Shown here: positions 52,499 through 61,806 of the stretch, piece after piece
Layout of the letters: every line of letters begins with the position of its first letter
Numbering within the stretch: position 1 is the first letter of the stretch
Notes under the pieces: generated by a model
Databases searched by the model: none
Told to the model about the DNA's origin: nothing
Seen by the model: only the letters and a program-made list of their open reading frames with translations
Source of the DNA: Albibacterium sp035514885
GTDB lineage: Bacteria; Bacteroidota; Bacteroidia; Sphingobacteriales; Sphingobacteriaceae
Length of the DNA: 64,000 bases
Direction of reading: 5' to 3'
Assembly (NCBI RefSeq): GCF_035514885.1
Contig: NZ_DATJCH010000005.1
Coordinates: 1-64,000, forward strand
Translations under genes and position numbers: made by a program

Positions 52499-54085
52499 GT
52501 GAATAGGAAGCTTATAATTGGAACTCGAGGTAGTGAATTAGCCCTTTGGCAAGCCAATCATATTAAAGATTGCTTAGAAAAGTCAGGTTTTGAGACTGAT
52601 CTTAAAATTATAAAAACACAAGGGGATAATATCCAACATATGCGATTGGATAAGCTGGAAGGAAAAGGATTCTTTACAAAAGAATTGGAAGAAGAACTTT
52701 TAGCCGGTACCATTGATATCGCTGTTCATTCACATAAAGATTTACCTACCATAAACCCTCCTGGTTTAATTATCGCTGCAGTATCTGAACGCGAAGATCC
52801 ATCTGAATTACTTCTTATTCTAAAAGATTGTGTGGATACTAAAAAGAAGCTGAATGTTAAGCATAACGCGATTGTAGGTACATCGTCTAATCGTCGCAAA
52901 GCACAATTACTATCATTGCGACCTGATTTAGAGATTGAAGACTTAAGAGGAAATATCAATACACGCATACAAAAGCTTCGGGATGAACAGTACGATGCGA
53001 TTATGATTGCGAAAGCAGGAGTAGAGCGTATTAATATTGATATCAGTGATTTCCATGTTGTAGAAATTAATCCTACAGAAATTATACCTGCTCCTGCTCA
53101 AGGAGTTTTAGCTGTTCAGATCCGTGAAGGTAATGACGAATTAAAGCAAATCCTACAAGGTATAAATAACGAGGAAGTTGCTAAAGCAATAGCTGTTGAA
53201 CGTACTGTTCTGAATCTTTTTGAAGGTGGCTGCCACATGCCTTTAGGCTGTTACTGCCGTTTTGAAGAAGGACAATATGAAGTGTGGACGTCGAAAGCAG
53301 AAACAGGAGATGATTTTCCTGATCGTGTTTTCCTCTCTGCAAAAACAACAGAAGGATTAGCCGAAAGGATAGTAGCTCTTTATAAAAATAAACATTCGTA
53401 TCCTCAGACTGTCTTTATCAGTCGGGATATTACAGAAAATAGTTACCTATACCGCGCACTAGAAAAACATTCAATTAAATTAGAAGGAGAATCTTTAATT
53501 AGGATTTATCCTACTATTAATAAGCTTGATCCATTTATACTGAAACATCTGGATTGGATATTTTTCAGCAGCAAAAATGGAATTGAGAATTTCTTTAAAC
53601 TGGAACCTCGCTTGAGTAAGAAAACAAAGTTTGCTGTGGTTGGAAGAGGTTCCGAAGATATGTTAAGGCAATACGGTTATACTGCTTCTTTTACCGGACA
53701 GGATGAAGGTATTGATACAGAAGAAATCGGAAAAATATTTGCTCAGGAAAATCCAAATACAACGGTGTTATTCCCTCGCGCCAAGGGTTCTCTGCAAACA
53801 ATTCAGAATCAAATGTCTGAGAACATTAAAGTAATTGATTTGCCGGTATACGAAACTGTTTTGGTTGATAATGTATCCAAATCAAATGCAGAAGTGCTGA
53901 TATTTACGAGCCCAAGTAATGTGGATGCCTATTTCGCAAACAATCTCATTGATCCGGAACAGCAGGTTATTAGCATTGGTTATTCTACCGGCCGTAAATT
54001 GGAAGAGTACGGAGTTAGCTATACACTTCCTTATTCACCGGATGAATTAGGTTTGTCAGAAGCAGTATTTGCTTTAGGTTTGTAG
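52499..54085 (+). CDS. hemC: Fused hydroxymethylbilane synthase / uroporphyrinogen-III synthase
   Basis: 528 aa from a GTG start. Residues 1-~300 are a complete HemC: IGTRGSELALWQANH, LDKLEGKGFFTKELEEELL, VHSHKDLPT, GTSSNRRKAQLL, DLRGNINTRIQKL and the cofactor cysteine in EGGCHMPLGCYC. Residues ~305-528 are a HemD domain: TVFISRDI, WIFFSSKNGIENFF, FAVVGRGSEDML, TVLFPRAKGS and LIFTSPSNVDAYF. One protein would thus turn four porphobilinogens into the linear tetrapyrrole and close it to uroporphyrinogen III. No separate hemD is present in the operon. Such fusions are known, for example in Leptospira. Confidence 0.93.
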   Translation: MNRKLIIGTRGSELALWQANHIKDCLEKSGFETDLKIIKTQGDNIQHMRLDKLEGKGFFTKELEEELLAGTIDIAVHSHKDLPTINPPGLIIAAVSEREDPSELLLILKDCVDTKKKLNVKHNAIVGTSSNRRKAQLLSLRPDLEIEDLRGNINTRIQKLRDEQYDAIMIAKAGVERINIDISDFHVVEINPTEIIPAPAQGVLAVQIREGNDELKQILQGINNEEVAKAIAVERTVLNLFEGGCHMPLGCYCRFEEGQYEVWTSKAETGDDFPDRVFLSAKTTEGLAERIVALYKNKHSYPQTVFISRDITENSYLYRALEKHSIKLEGESLIRIYPTINKLDPFILKHLDWIFFSSKNGIENFFKLEPRLSKKTKFAVVGRGSEDMLRQYGYTASFTGQDEGIDTEEIGKIFAQENPNTTVLFPRAKGSLQTIQNQMSENIKVIDLPVYETVLVDNVSKSNAEVLIFTSPSNVDAYFANNLIDPEQQVISIGYSTGRKLEEYGVSYTLPYSPDELGLSEAVFALGL

Positions 54086-54129
54086 AACAGTTCCCTTATA
54101 GATCAGAATAATCTTAAATAGATAATATA

Positions 54130-55098
54130 ATGATACTAAGACCACGTCGATTACGGAAAAATGCCATTGTGCGAAATATGGTGGCTGAAACACGCTTATC
54201 GAAAGATATGTTTGTTTACCCCTATTTTGTAGTACCCGGAAATGGTATTAAACATGAGATTGATGCAATGCCTGGAATCCATCATTTCTCGGTTGATACA
54301 CTTATAAAAGATACCGAACTTTCTTTAAAATCAGGCATTAATAAAGTTTTATTGTTTGGTGTAGGAGAAGATAAAACCGAAGATGCTTCTTCGTGTTACC
54401 ATAATAACTCTATTGTTGTAAAGGCTATCGAGGCTTTAAAGAAGGAGTTTTCAGATGATTTATATATCGTAACAGATGTCTGTGCGTGTGCTTATACCAC
54501 TCACGGACATTGCGGAATTTTAAAGGACGGGTATGTTCAAAATGATGAAACTGTAGAGGTTTTATCAAAGATGGCATTGTCTCATGCAGCAGCAGGTGCT
54601 GATATGGTCGCTCCTTCTGATATGATGGATGGCCGGGTGGCTGGCATCCGTCAGAAGTTAGATTCAAATGGTTTCGTGAATACAGGCATTATGAGCTACA
54701 GCGTGAAATTCGCATCTGCTTATTATGGACCTTTTCGCGAGGCTGCTGATTCATCTCCATCAAGTGGTGATAGAAAAGCTTATCAAATGGACTTCAGAAA
54801 TTCTCGTGAATCTATTAAGGAAGCTTTATTGGATGAGCAGGAGGGAGCCGATATATTAATGGTTAAACCTGCATTGGCTTACTTAGATTTGATTAAAGAG
54901 GTTAAAGCAAGTTCGAATCTGCCTTTAGCTTGTTATAATGTATCCGGAGAGTACTCCATGGTGAAAGCAGCAGCCCAGGCTGGCTGGATCAATGAGCAAC
55001 AAATCGTTGTCGAAAATATGTATGCGTTTGCAAGATCCGGTGCAGATATAATTATTACCTACCACGCCCGCGATTTAGTAGAAAAAAATTGGATTTAA
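54130..55098 (+). CDS. hemB: Porphobilinogen synthase (delta-aminolevulinate dehydratase)
   Basis: 322 aa. Zinc-type metal site CACAYTTHGHCG near residue 119, the DMMDGRVAGIRQKLD block, the substrate lysine in SYSVKFASAYYGPFREA and the second lysine in ILMVKPALAYLD. It condenses two aminolevulinates to porphobilinogen. Third gene of the haem operon, 44 bp after hemCD and 20 bp before hemL. Confidence 0.96.
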   Translation: MILRPRRLRKNAIVRNMVAETRLSKDMFVYPYFVVPGNGIKHEIDAMPGIHHFSVDTLIKDTELSLKSGINKVLLFGVGEDKTEDASSCYHNNSIVVKAIEALKKEFSDDLYIVTDVCACAYTTHGHCGILKDGYVQNDETVEVLSKMALSHAAAGADMVAPSDMMDGRVAGIRQKLDSNGFVNTGIMSYSVKFASAYYGPFREAADSSPSSGDRKAYQMDFRNSRESIKEALLDEQEGADILMVKPALAYLDLIKEVKASSNLPLACYNVSGEYSMVKAAAQAGWINEQQIVVENMYAFARSGADIIITYHARDLVEKNWI

Positions 55099-55118
55099 GT
55101 AAATAAGGAGATTTAATA

Positions 55119-56489
55119 ATGATTGGTTCTATAAAAAAGATGTTTTCTTCAGCAGATCAGGAGTCTTTTTCTGGTCCGTCGAAACCTGATATTTCTAGAG
55201 AGAAATCGGCTCAGTTATATGAAAAAGCCAAACAATATTTTCCAGGTGGAGTAAACTCTCCGGTGCGCGCATTCAAGTCTGTCCACGGAGTTCCTTTATT
55301 TATTGAAAAGGGGGATGGTTGTTTAATTTGGGATGCTGATGGAAATGAATTTATTGATTTCTGTTGCTCTTGGGGACCGCTTATTTTAGGTCACAATAAC
55401 GAAAAAGTACGCGAAGGTGTTACTGCTGCATTGCAGAACGGTATGAGTTTCGGGGCTCCTACAGCTTTAGAGAATGAACTAGCCGAGTTGATCTTAAAAA
55501 ACAATCGTTTTATAGAGAAAATAAGATTTGTTAGTTCGGGTACTGAGGCGGTAATGTCTGCTATTCGATTGGCGCGTGGCTATACGAATAAAGATAAGAT
55601 CATTAAATTTGAAGGCTGCTATCATGGTCATTCAGATTCTCTATTGGTAAAAGCAGGTTCAGGTTTAGTAACCTTTGGTGAAACTTCTTCTGCTGGGGTT
55701 CCAAAAAGCTTTGCCGAAGAAACTATTGTTATTCCATTGAATGATAGAAAAGCTGTTGAAGAAGCTTTTGCACAATTCAAAGACCAGGTAGCTGCCGTAA
55801 TTATTGAAGGAATTCCGGCTAATAATGGTTTATTAATTCAAGAAAAAGAATACATTCATTTCCTGCGTGAAATCACTCAGCAAAATAATGCTTTATTGAT
55901 ATTCGATGAAGTTATTACAGGCTTTAGATTAGGGTTTGAAGGTGCTGCTGCCTATTACGATGTACATCCTGATATTATTACCTATGGTAAGATTATAGGA
56001 GGTGGTATGCCTGTAGGTGCTTATGGTGCTTCCAGTGAGATTATGAGCCGCATCTCTCCAGACGGAAATGTTTATCAGGCAGGAACCTTATCAGGAAATC
56101 CAATAGCGATGGCTGCCGGTATCGCACAATTAACCGTGCTGAAAAGCGGAGTTTATAAATCGTTAAATAGCAAGGCTACCTCATTTGTAGAGGCTTTACA
56201 GCGTTTTGTTTCTGCAAAGAATTATAAGGTGAAAATATTTTCAGTGGGTTCAATTTTTTGGATGGCATTTACTGATAAAGACCATATCCGCACTGCTTCA
56301 GATATTGATCCTCAAAGTATGGAGAAATACAAAGTGATGCATCGGGAGTTATTGAACCGGGGAATATACTTTGGCCCTTCAGGCTATGAAGTAGGTTTTG
56401 TATCACATGCGCATACGAAAACTGATTTGGAAAAAGCAAAACGAGCTATTTTTGAAAGTTTGGAAGTTGTTTTTAGACACGGCAATTAA
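55119..56489 (+). CDS. hemL: Glutamate-1-semialdehyde 2,1-aminomutase
   Basis: 456 aa. PLP-dependent class III aminotransferase fold with PGGVNSPVRAFKSV, FIDFCCSWGPLILGH, FVSSGTEAVMSAIRLARG, KFEGCYHGHSDSLLVKAGSG, LIFDEVITGFRL and the Schiff-base lysine in ITYGKIIGGGMPVGAYG. It makes aminolevulinate from the HemA product. Compared with the E. coli enzyme (426 aa) it has an extra ~25 residues at the N-terminus (MIGSIKKMFSSADQ and on); the strong AAGGAG ribosome binding site 8 bases upstream supports this start. Last gene of the haem operon. Confidence 0.96.
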   Translation: MIGSIKKMFSSADQESFSGPSKPDISREKSAQLYEKAKQYFPGGVNSPVRAFKSVHGVPLFIEKGDGCLIWDADGNEFIDFCCSWGPLILGHNNEKVREGVTAALQNGMSFGAPTALENELAELILKNNRFIEKIRFVSSGTEAVMSAIRLARGYTNKDKIIKFEGCYHGHSDSLLVKAGSGLVTFGETSSAGVPKSFAEETIVIPLNDRKAVEEAFAQFKDQVAAVIIEGIPANNGLLIQEKEYIHFLREITQQNNALLIFDEVITGFRLGFEGAAAYYDVHPDIITYGKIIGGGMPVGAYGASSEIMSRISPDGNVYQAGTLSGNPIAMAAGIAQLTVLKSGVYKSLNSKATSFVEALQRFVSAKNYKVKIFSVGSIFWMAFTDKDHIRTASDIDPQSMEKYKVMHRELLNRGIYFGPSGYEVGFVSHAHTKTDLEKAKRAIFESLEVVFRHGN

Positions 56490-56512
56490 TTAGCTACTTG
56501 TTATACTACACA

Positions 56513-56545
56513 AAAGGGGCATTAATGATAAATTAATGCCCCTTT
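56513..56545. terminator. Bidirectional terminator between hemL and mrcA
   Basis: A perfect 14-bp stem (56513-56526 with 56532-56545) with a 5-base loop; A run before and T run after. Ends both the haem operon and the converging penicillin-binding protein gene. Confidence 0.88.
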
Positions 56546-56570
56546 CTTAGCTAGAAATATTCAGGTCCTT

Positions 56571-58808
56571 TTAGAAGCCTAAACGATCTTCAATTGTCTC
56601 TTCTTCTTGTTCCCCTTGATAGTACTGCATGTTATACTGGCTGCAGTCGAGGGTAACCTGTAAGCCGCCCTTCGGTAACTCAAACTCTCCCTGTGTATAG
56701 TTAAGTGTTTTATCCGCATAAACCTTCTGCAGATATAATCCGTATACAGGTAAGGCTGCGTTTGCCCCCTGCCCAAGAGCGGTAGAGCTAAAGCTGATGG
56801 CTCTGTTTTCTGCACCGGTCCATACTCCGGTTACAAGATCAGGAGTTATTCCTATAAACCATGCATCTGAGTTATTATTAGTTGTTCCCGTCTTACCACC
56901 CATTGGGTTCTTGAAGTTGAACATCCAGCGTAATCGATTTCCACTTCCGGCATCCACCACACTTTTTAACATATCAACCATTACATAAGCAGTTTGCTCA
57001 TTCAGAACAACAGATATTTTAGGATTATGCTCATAAATAACTGCTCCGTTTCTGTCTTCTACCCTTAAAACATAGGTTGGTTCTGTCCATACTCCATGGT
57101 TTACAAATGCAGAATAAGCACCTACCATATCGTATAGAGAAGCATCAAAAGAACCTAGACTGATGGAGGGCAGGGGTTGCAGATCCGGACTTGTTATTCC
57201 CATATTTTTTATGAGATTGGCAACAGCAACCGGGCCAACTTGCTGCATAATATCAACCGTTGCAAAGTTCTGTGAATTTGCAAGTGCAGCTCTTAAAGTA
57301 ATAGGGCTGCCAATAGACGTACCCCGAGGGGTCCAATTGCCAATTGTTATTGGTTGGTTGGGAACCTGGTAACACGGAGAGTATCCATTGTCAATCGCCA
57401 CTGCATAGGTAAAGGGCTTGGCCGTTGACCCAACCTGGCGAGTACCCACTTTAACCTGGTCATATTTAAAATGTTCAAAGTCAATTCCTCCCACCCAGGC
57501 TCTTACAAATCCTGTTTTAGGTTCCATCGACATTACCGAGTTGCGAAGAATTAATTTGTGATAGCGAATGGAATCCAAAGGAGACATCACCGTATCAATC
57601 ACCCCTTTCCAACTAAAAATGGATAGTTTGGTGGGTTCTGTAAAGTTTTTCTGAATTTCATCCTCAGACAATCCATCTTGCTGAAGCCAATAATAGCGGC
57701 TCGATTGTTTGATTCCCTGATCAAGTAAAATCTGATAGTTTTTAAACGGATCCCTGTTCTTATATTCTTTATTGAATTGCAGTTGAAGCTTCTGCAGCCA
57801 TTCGCGTTGAGCTTCTTCTGCATAGCGCTGCATCCTGGAATCAATCGTTGTATATATTTTCAAGCCGTCCCGATCGAGGTCATAAGGTGTGCCATCGGCT
57901 TTGGTTCTTGAATTATCTGCAAATATCTTTTTTAATTCCTCTTTTAGAGTTGCACGGAAATAAGGAGCTAATCCTTCACCGTAACTTACCGGATTAAAAG
58001 ATAGAACTAAAGGCTTCTGTTTGGTTTCTTCCGCTTCTTGTTCACTTAAGAAGCCTGCTTTTCTCATATTTTCAAGAACGGTATTCCTTCTGTTAAATGA
58101 GTTTTTTGGATTGCTTATTGGAGAATAAAGCCATGTACCCTTGAGCATACCTACCAAAACGGCTGCTTGCTCTGGCGTAAGCTCTGCAGGAGTAGTACTG
58201 AAATAAGTTTTAGCAGCAGATTTTATACCGTATGTATTATAAGCACCAAAATCAACGGTGTTAAAATACATGGTAATAATTTCCTCTTTTGTATAGTTCC
58301 TTTCTAATCTGACAGCAGTAATCAATTCCTGGAACTTTTGGATAATTCGCTTTACGGTGTTGCGCGCCCTTCCTTCTGAGAATAGATTTAAGGCCAATTG
58401 CTGAGTAATTGTACTTGCACCTTGTTTCTTTCCTACAAGGTTGTACAGAATAATGGAAAATGTCCTTTTAAAATCTATACCTGAATGCGAATAAAATCGG
58501 ATGTCTTCAGTAGAAATAAGTGCGTTAATTAAAGCAGGAGATAATTCTTCATAGGTAACATTGGATCTGTTTTGGGAGAAATAGGTCCCCAAAACCTTTC
58601 CGTCTGCTGAAATTACCTCACTAGCCAAGTTGTTCTTTGGATTTTCAAGATCCTTAAAAGAAGGCAAAGGGCCAAATAGACCCAATCTGATAGAAAGAAT
58701 AAACAGGAATCCTAATACCAGAAGTCCGATAAGAACTTTCCAGAAATTACGAGTATACCTATTAATGTCTTCGGTGGTTAATTGATTTTTCTTAGTTTGT
58801 CGCTGCAT
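56571..58808 (-). CDS. mrcA: Class A penicillin-binding protein (PBP1A, transglycosylase/transpeptidase)
   Basis: 745 aa. A membrane anchor (~27-50) is followed by the GT51 glycosyltransferase domain (STEDIRFYSHSGIDFKRT with catalytic Glu, GASTITQQLALNLFS, RNYTKEEIITMYFN) and the transpeptidase domain: SxxK as STAKPFTYAVAI, SxN as SQN in LANSQNFATV, and KTG as GGKTGTTNNNSDAWF. It polymerises and cross-links peptidoglycan. Single gene; minus-strand promoter box at 58884-58891. Confidence 0.95.
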   Translation of the reverse strand: MQRQTKKNQLTTEDINRYTRNFWKVLIGLLVLGFLFILSIRLGLFGPLPSFKDLENPKNNLASEVISADGKVLGTYFSQNRSNVTYEELSPALINALISTEDIRFYSHSGIDFKRTFSIILYNLVGKKQGASTITQQLALNLFSEGRARNTVKRIIQKFQELITAVRLERNYTKEEIITMYFNTVDFGAYNTYGIKSAAKTYFSTTPAELTPEQAAVLVGMLKGTWLYSPISNPKNSFNRRNTVLENMRKAGFLSEQEAEETKQKPLVLSFNPVSYGEGLAPYFRATLKEELKKIFADNSRTKADGTPYDLDRDGLKIYTTIDSRMQRYAEEAQREWLQKLQLQFNKEYKNRDPFKNYQILLDQGIKQSSRYYWLQQDGLSEDEIQKNFTEPTKLSIFSWKGVIDTVMSPLDSIRYHKLILRNSVMSMEPKTGFVRAWVGGIDFEHFKYDQVKVGTRQVGSTAKPFTYAVAIDNGYSPCYQVPNQPITIGNWTPRGTSIGSPITLRAALANSQNFATVDIMQQVGPVAVANLIKNMGITSPDLQPLPSISLGSFDASLYDMVGAYSAFVNHGVWTEPTYVLRVEDRNGAVIYEHNPKISVVLNEQTAYVMVDMLKSVVDAGSGNRLRWMFNFKNPMGGKTGTTNNNSDAWFIGITPDLVTGVWTGAENRAISFSSTALGQGANAALPVYGLYLQKVYADKTLNYTQGEFELPKGGLQVTLDCSQYNMQYYQGEQEEETIEDRLGF

Positions 58809-58883
58809 TTAAATATTAGCGTTTATATCTTGTTAATCTTTATAGCGATTTTCGTGCCTGATTTTTTCGCCTGATTTTCGTGC

Positions 58884-58891
58884 CAAAGATA
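58884..58891 (-). promoter_or_regulatory. -7 box of mrcA
   Basis: Minus-strand TATCTTTG exactly fits TAnnTTTG, about 75 bases before the start codon. Confidence 0.42.
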
Positions 58892-59126
58892 CGGTCTTTT
58901 ATTTTTCTTTGAAACTTATATAACAATAGCCCCTTTTTACATCAAACTTCAATGGACCAGATACGGCCCTTGTATAGACCTTGTAATAGATACTAGAAAC
59001 ATTACTGAAAGATTTATGTGGTATAACTACGGTAATTTGACCCTTTAAGCGTAGACATAGCGCTATGATTTTGCAGTAACACTGCTGAAATGTATTACAT
59101 GGTATTAACTAGTCCCGATTATGCTC

Positions 59127-59134
59127 TATATTTG
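59127..59134 (+). promoter_or_regulatory. -7 box of the ATP synthase operon
   Basis: TATATTTG exactly fits TAnnTTTG and lies 43 bases before the first gene of the operon. Confidence 0.48.
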
Positions 59135-59177
59135 CAGTAATAGTGAAATGTTTGAAATTTAGACTATTTTAAGAAAT

Positions 59178-59414
59178 ATGGCATTGTTTAGAAAAGGTCC
59201 CGGTCGTAATGAAGATGAGAATAGCTTAAGTAAATATGCTTATTATTCTGGTTTAGGTTTTCAGATGATCGCTATTATTGGAGTGTTTACGTTTATTGGA
59301 TATAAGGTTGATCAGAATTCGGATAATGAGAAGCCTGTCTTTACTGCTATATTAAGTCTGGTAGGGGTTTGTATCAGTTTGTATTCTGTCATCAAGTCTG
59401 TTAGAAAGCAATAA
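59178..59414 (+). CDS. AtpZ/AtpI family protein
   Basis: 78 aa with two membrane helices (~25-43 and ~54-72) after a polar, charged start. YSGLGFQMIAIIGVFTFIGYKVD matches the AtpZ pattern. Such proteins, encoded before atpB, are thought to help c-ring assembly or magnesium/calcium supply to the ATP synthase. First gene of the operon, 14 bp before the next one. Confidence 0.85.
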   Translation: MALFRKGPGRNEDENSLSKYAYYSGLGFQMIAIIGVFTFIGYKVDQNSDNEKPVFTAILSLVGVCISLYSVIKSVRKQ

Positions 59415-59428
59415 TTTAATATCCATCG

Positions 59429-59815
59429 ATGACTATCTTAAAGTTTCTTCTTTTATTTTCAGCCTTTGCAGTAATCGTGATTATACTGCCATATGGAGTT
59501 GAAAATTATTTTTCAGTTTCTCTTTTAAGTAAACAGTTTTTACTCATCGGTTTTTTTCTTTTTTTTCTTACAATTATCGTCTATATAGTTTCATATTTGG
59601 GGATAGAAAAAGGAGGGCAAAATTCTGTTTTGAGTGTGCTGGGAGGGTTAACAGTTAAGATGATATTCAGCTTAGCAATGATCTTGTTATTATTTCTTAA
59701 AACTGCTGAAAATCAAAAGGTTTTAGCGGGAAACTTTTTTTACGTATATTTCTTATTTACTCTCTTTGAAGTTATCTGTTTGTTGCGTAACTTGCGCGAC
59801 CAAAATAAAATGTAA
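59429..59815 (+). CDS. AtpI-like four-helix membrane protein
   Basis: 128 aa, four membrane helices (~4-22, 34-56, 66-88, 98-118). The sequence is poorly conserved in general, but its place between atpZ and atpB and its topology fit the AtpI/uncI-like proteins that aid F0 assembly. KMIFSLAMILLLF in helix three resembles the conserved part. Function is inferred from position. Confidence 0.7.
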   Translation: MTILKFLLLFSAFAVIVIILPYGVENYFSVSLLSKQFLLIGFFLFFLTIIVYIVSYLGIEKGGQNSVLSVLGGLTVKMIFSLAMILLLFLKTAENQKVLAGNFFYVYFLFTLFEVICLLRNLRDQNKM

Positions 59816-59829
59816 AAAACACGGAATAG

Positions 59830-60978
59830 ATGGAATTCAGCCATATTTTTAATTCAAGGGGAGCCAAAATTGTTGCGTTTTTCGCGCTTCTTTTCACTTT
59901 TTCTACTTCTATTGCACAAAATGACATTGCTTCAACAAGCTCTGCCGAAGCCGAATCTTTTGAAGAATTAGAGAAAGAAACCGACCTTGATATCAATACT
60001 TTTATTCTTCATCACATTGCTGATGCGCATGAATTTCATTTTTTTGGTGAAGGTGCTGATTGGAAAGGTATTTATTTGCCGATTATTCTGTTTACTGATC
60101 ATGGCTTGGTAGCATTCTCATCCAAGGAGTTTCAACTGGATAATGATGGGGCTGTTGTGGTTGAAAAGAAGGGTCAGCAATTTGTAAGATATCATAATAA
60201 AATCTATTATGCTTCTGCAGAAGCTGAGCATGGTTCTTTCTTAAGTATGACTACTAACGAGAAGGGCGAACATGTGGTATCAAATGCAAAACCATGGGAT
60301 TTCTCTATCACTAAGATTTCATTTACCATTCTATTCTCGGTTGCTGTATTGTGTCTTATATTTATAAGCGTTGCTAATGCTTATAAAAAACGTCAGGGTA
60401 AAGCTCCTAAAGGTTTGCAATCTTTCATTGAGCCCATCATTATTTTTGTTCGCGATGATATTGCAAAACCTAACCTAGGTTATAAATATGAAAGATATAT
60501 GCCTTATTTATTAACGGTATTCTTCTTTATCTGGTTTAATAATATGTTTGGACTGGTTCCATTCTTTCCGGGAGGAGCTAACGTTACAGGGAATATCGCG
60601 GTGACCATGGTATTGGCAATGATTACCCTATTAATTACACTGTTTAGTGGTAATAAGGCTTACTGGGGGCATATCTTCAGACCTAACGTGCCTTGGTGGT
60701 TATATCCATTAATGATTCCTGTTGAAATAATAGGAGTTTTTACAAAACCGATTGCCTTGATGATTCGTTTGTTTGCAAACATTACGGCGGGTCATATTTT
60801 AGTACTTGCCCTTATATCGTTGATATTTGTTTTTGAATCAGTAGCTGTTGCCCCTGCATCTGTATTATTCGTTTTGTTTATAAGTCTAATAGAGTTGCTG
60901 GTAGCATTTATTCAAGCTTTTATCTTCACAATACTTTCTGCTTTATTCATTGGAATGGCCATTGAAGAGCATCATTAA
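59830..60978 (+). CDS. atpB: ATP synthase F0 subunit a
   Basis: 382 aa, longer than the ~270 aa of E. coli. An N-terminal signal-like segment (~12-30, ending FSTSIAQ) and about 120 extra residues before the first core helix (~160) form a periplasmic extension rich in His and Glu (FILHHIADAHEFHFFGEG). The core has ITKISFTILFSVAVL, GYKYERYMPYLLTVFFFIW and the essential Arg near residue 313 in IALMIRLFANITAGH. It forms the proton half-channels next to the c-ring. Long AtpB proteins are usual in Bacteroidota. Confidence 0.95.
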   Translation: MEFSHIFNSRGAKIVAFFALLFTFSTSIAQNDIASTSSAEAESFEELEKETDLDINTFILHHIADAHEFHFFGEGADWKGIYLPIILFTDHGLVAFSSKEFQLDNDGAVVVEKKGQQFVRYHNKIYYASAEAEHGSFLSMTTNEKGEHVVSNAKPWDFSITKISFTILFSVAVLCLIFISVANAYKKRQGKAPKGLQSFIEPIIIFVRDDIAKPNLGYKYERYMPYLLTVFFFIWFNNMFGLVPFFPGGANVTGNIAVTMVLAMITLLITLFSGNKAYWGHIFRPNVPWWLYPLMIPVEIIGVFTKPIALMIRLFANITAGHILVLALISLIFVFESVAVAPASVLFVLFISLIELLVAFIQAFIFTILSALFIGMAIEEHH

Positions 60979-61019
60979 TCGAACATTATTGTTAAACTAA
61001 ATATATAAATTAAATTAAA

Positions 61020-61226
61020 ATGACTGGAACATTAGCTGCAATTGGAGCCGGATTAGCCGCAATCGGCGCCGGAATTGGTATCGGTAGAATTGGTGGTTCT
61101 GCAATGGAAAGTATTGCCCGCCAGCCCGAAGCTGCTTCAAAAATTCAAACTGCAATGCTTATTGCTGCTGCCCTAATTGAGGCTGTTGCACTATTCGCAG
61201 TAGTTGTTGCCTTCTTAGGTAACTAA
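61020..61226 (+). CDS. atpE: ATP synthase F0 subunit c
   Basis: 68 aa hairpin of two membrane helices. Helix 1 is glycine-rich (AIGAGLAAIGAGIGIG), the polar loop is ARQPEA, and helix 2 carries the ion-binding Glu54 in LIEAVALFAVVVAFL. The residue after Glu54 is Ala and no Gln is at the sodium-ligand place in helix 1, so a proton-driven enzyme is indicated. A terminator-like hairpin follows the gene. Confidence 0.97.
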   Translation: MTGTLAAIGAGLAAIGAGIGIGRIGGSAMESIARQPEAASKIQTAMLIAAALIEAVALFAVVVAFLGN

Positions 61227-61236
61227 GAAATAAAGC

Positions 61237-61271
61237 ACTTGTTGATGGGATTGCCATCAACAAGTCTTTTT
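61237..61271 (+). terminator. Intra-operon terminator-like hairpin between atpE and atpF
   Basis: A perfect 12-bp stem (61237-61248 with 61254-61265, ACTTGTTGATGG/CCATCAACAAGT) with a GATTG loop is followed by CTTTTTATATTT. It lies between two genes of one operon, so it would end only part of the transcripts or protect the atpE 3' end. Confidence 0.75.
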
Positions 61272-61306
61272 ATATTTAGTAATAATAAAGATATAATTAA
61301 AAGATA

Positions 61307-61801
61307 ATGGAATTAGTTACCCCAGCGATTGGCTTAATATTTTGGCAAACCATCGGTTTTGTGATTTTGTTGTTTGTTCTGACAAAGTTTGCATGGAAAC
61401 CTGTAATGAAGTCGATCAGTGAACGTGAGCGCTCAATTGAGGAAGCTTTAGAATCTGCTGAAAAGGCAAAACAAGAAATGGCTCGTTTGACAAATGAAAA
61501 TGAGCATTTATTGATTCAGGCACGTGCTGAACGCGATGCGATCTTGAAAGAAGCGAAACAATTGAAAGATCAGATTGTGTCGAGCGCAAAAACTTCTGCT
61601 GAAGCAGAAGGTGCAAAAATGATTGAAAAAGCTCGTCTTGAAATAGAACATCAAAAAACATTGGCATTGGCTGAAGTTAAGAATGAGGTATCTACATTGG
61701 CATTGGATATTGCACGTAAAGTTTTACATAAGAACTTTCAAGAGCAGAGCAACCAGGATCAATTGGTTAATGAATTATTGAAAGACATTAAGTTAAATTA
61801 A
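61307..61801 (+). CDS. atpF: ATP synthase F0 subunit b
   Basis: 164 aa. An N-terminal membrane helix (~7-26, IGLIFWQTIGFVILLFVLTKFAWKP) is followed by a long, charged coiled coil (ISERERSIEEALESAEKAKQEM and on). It forms the peripheral stalk as a dimer. 80 bp after atpE and 5 bp before atpH. Confidence 0.96.
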   Translation: MELVTPAIGLIFWQTIGFVILLFVLTKFAWKPVMKSISERERSIEEALESAEKAKQEMARLTNENEHLLIQARAERDAILKEAKQLKDQIVSSAKTSAEAEGAKMIEKARLEIEHQKTLALAEVKNEVSTLALDIARKVLHKNFQEQSNQDQLVNELLKDIKLN

Positions 61802-61806
61802 ATCCT

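Larger units (their letters stand above)
58809..59177. other. Divergent intergenic region between mrcA and the ATP synthase operon
   Basis: 369 bp without a gene. It holds two opposite promoter boxes (58884-58891 minus, 59127-59134 plus). Near 58848-58884 a short GATTTT-CG-GCC motif is repeated three times in imperfect tandem; its meaning is unknown. Confidence 0.6.
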
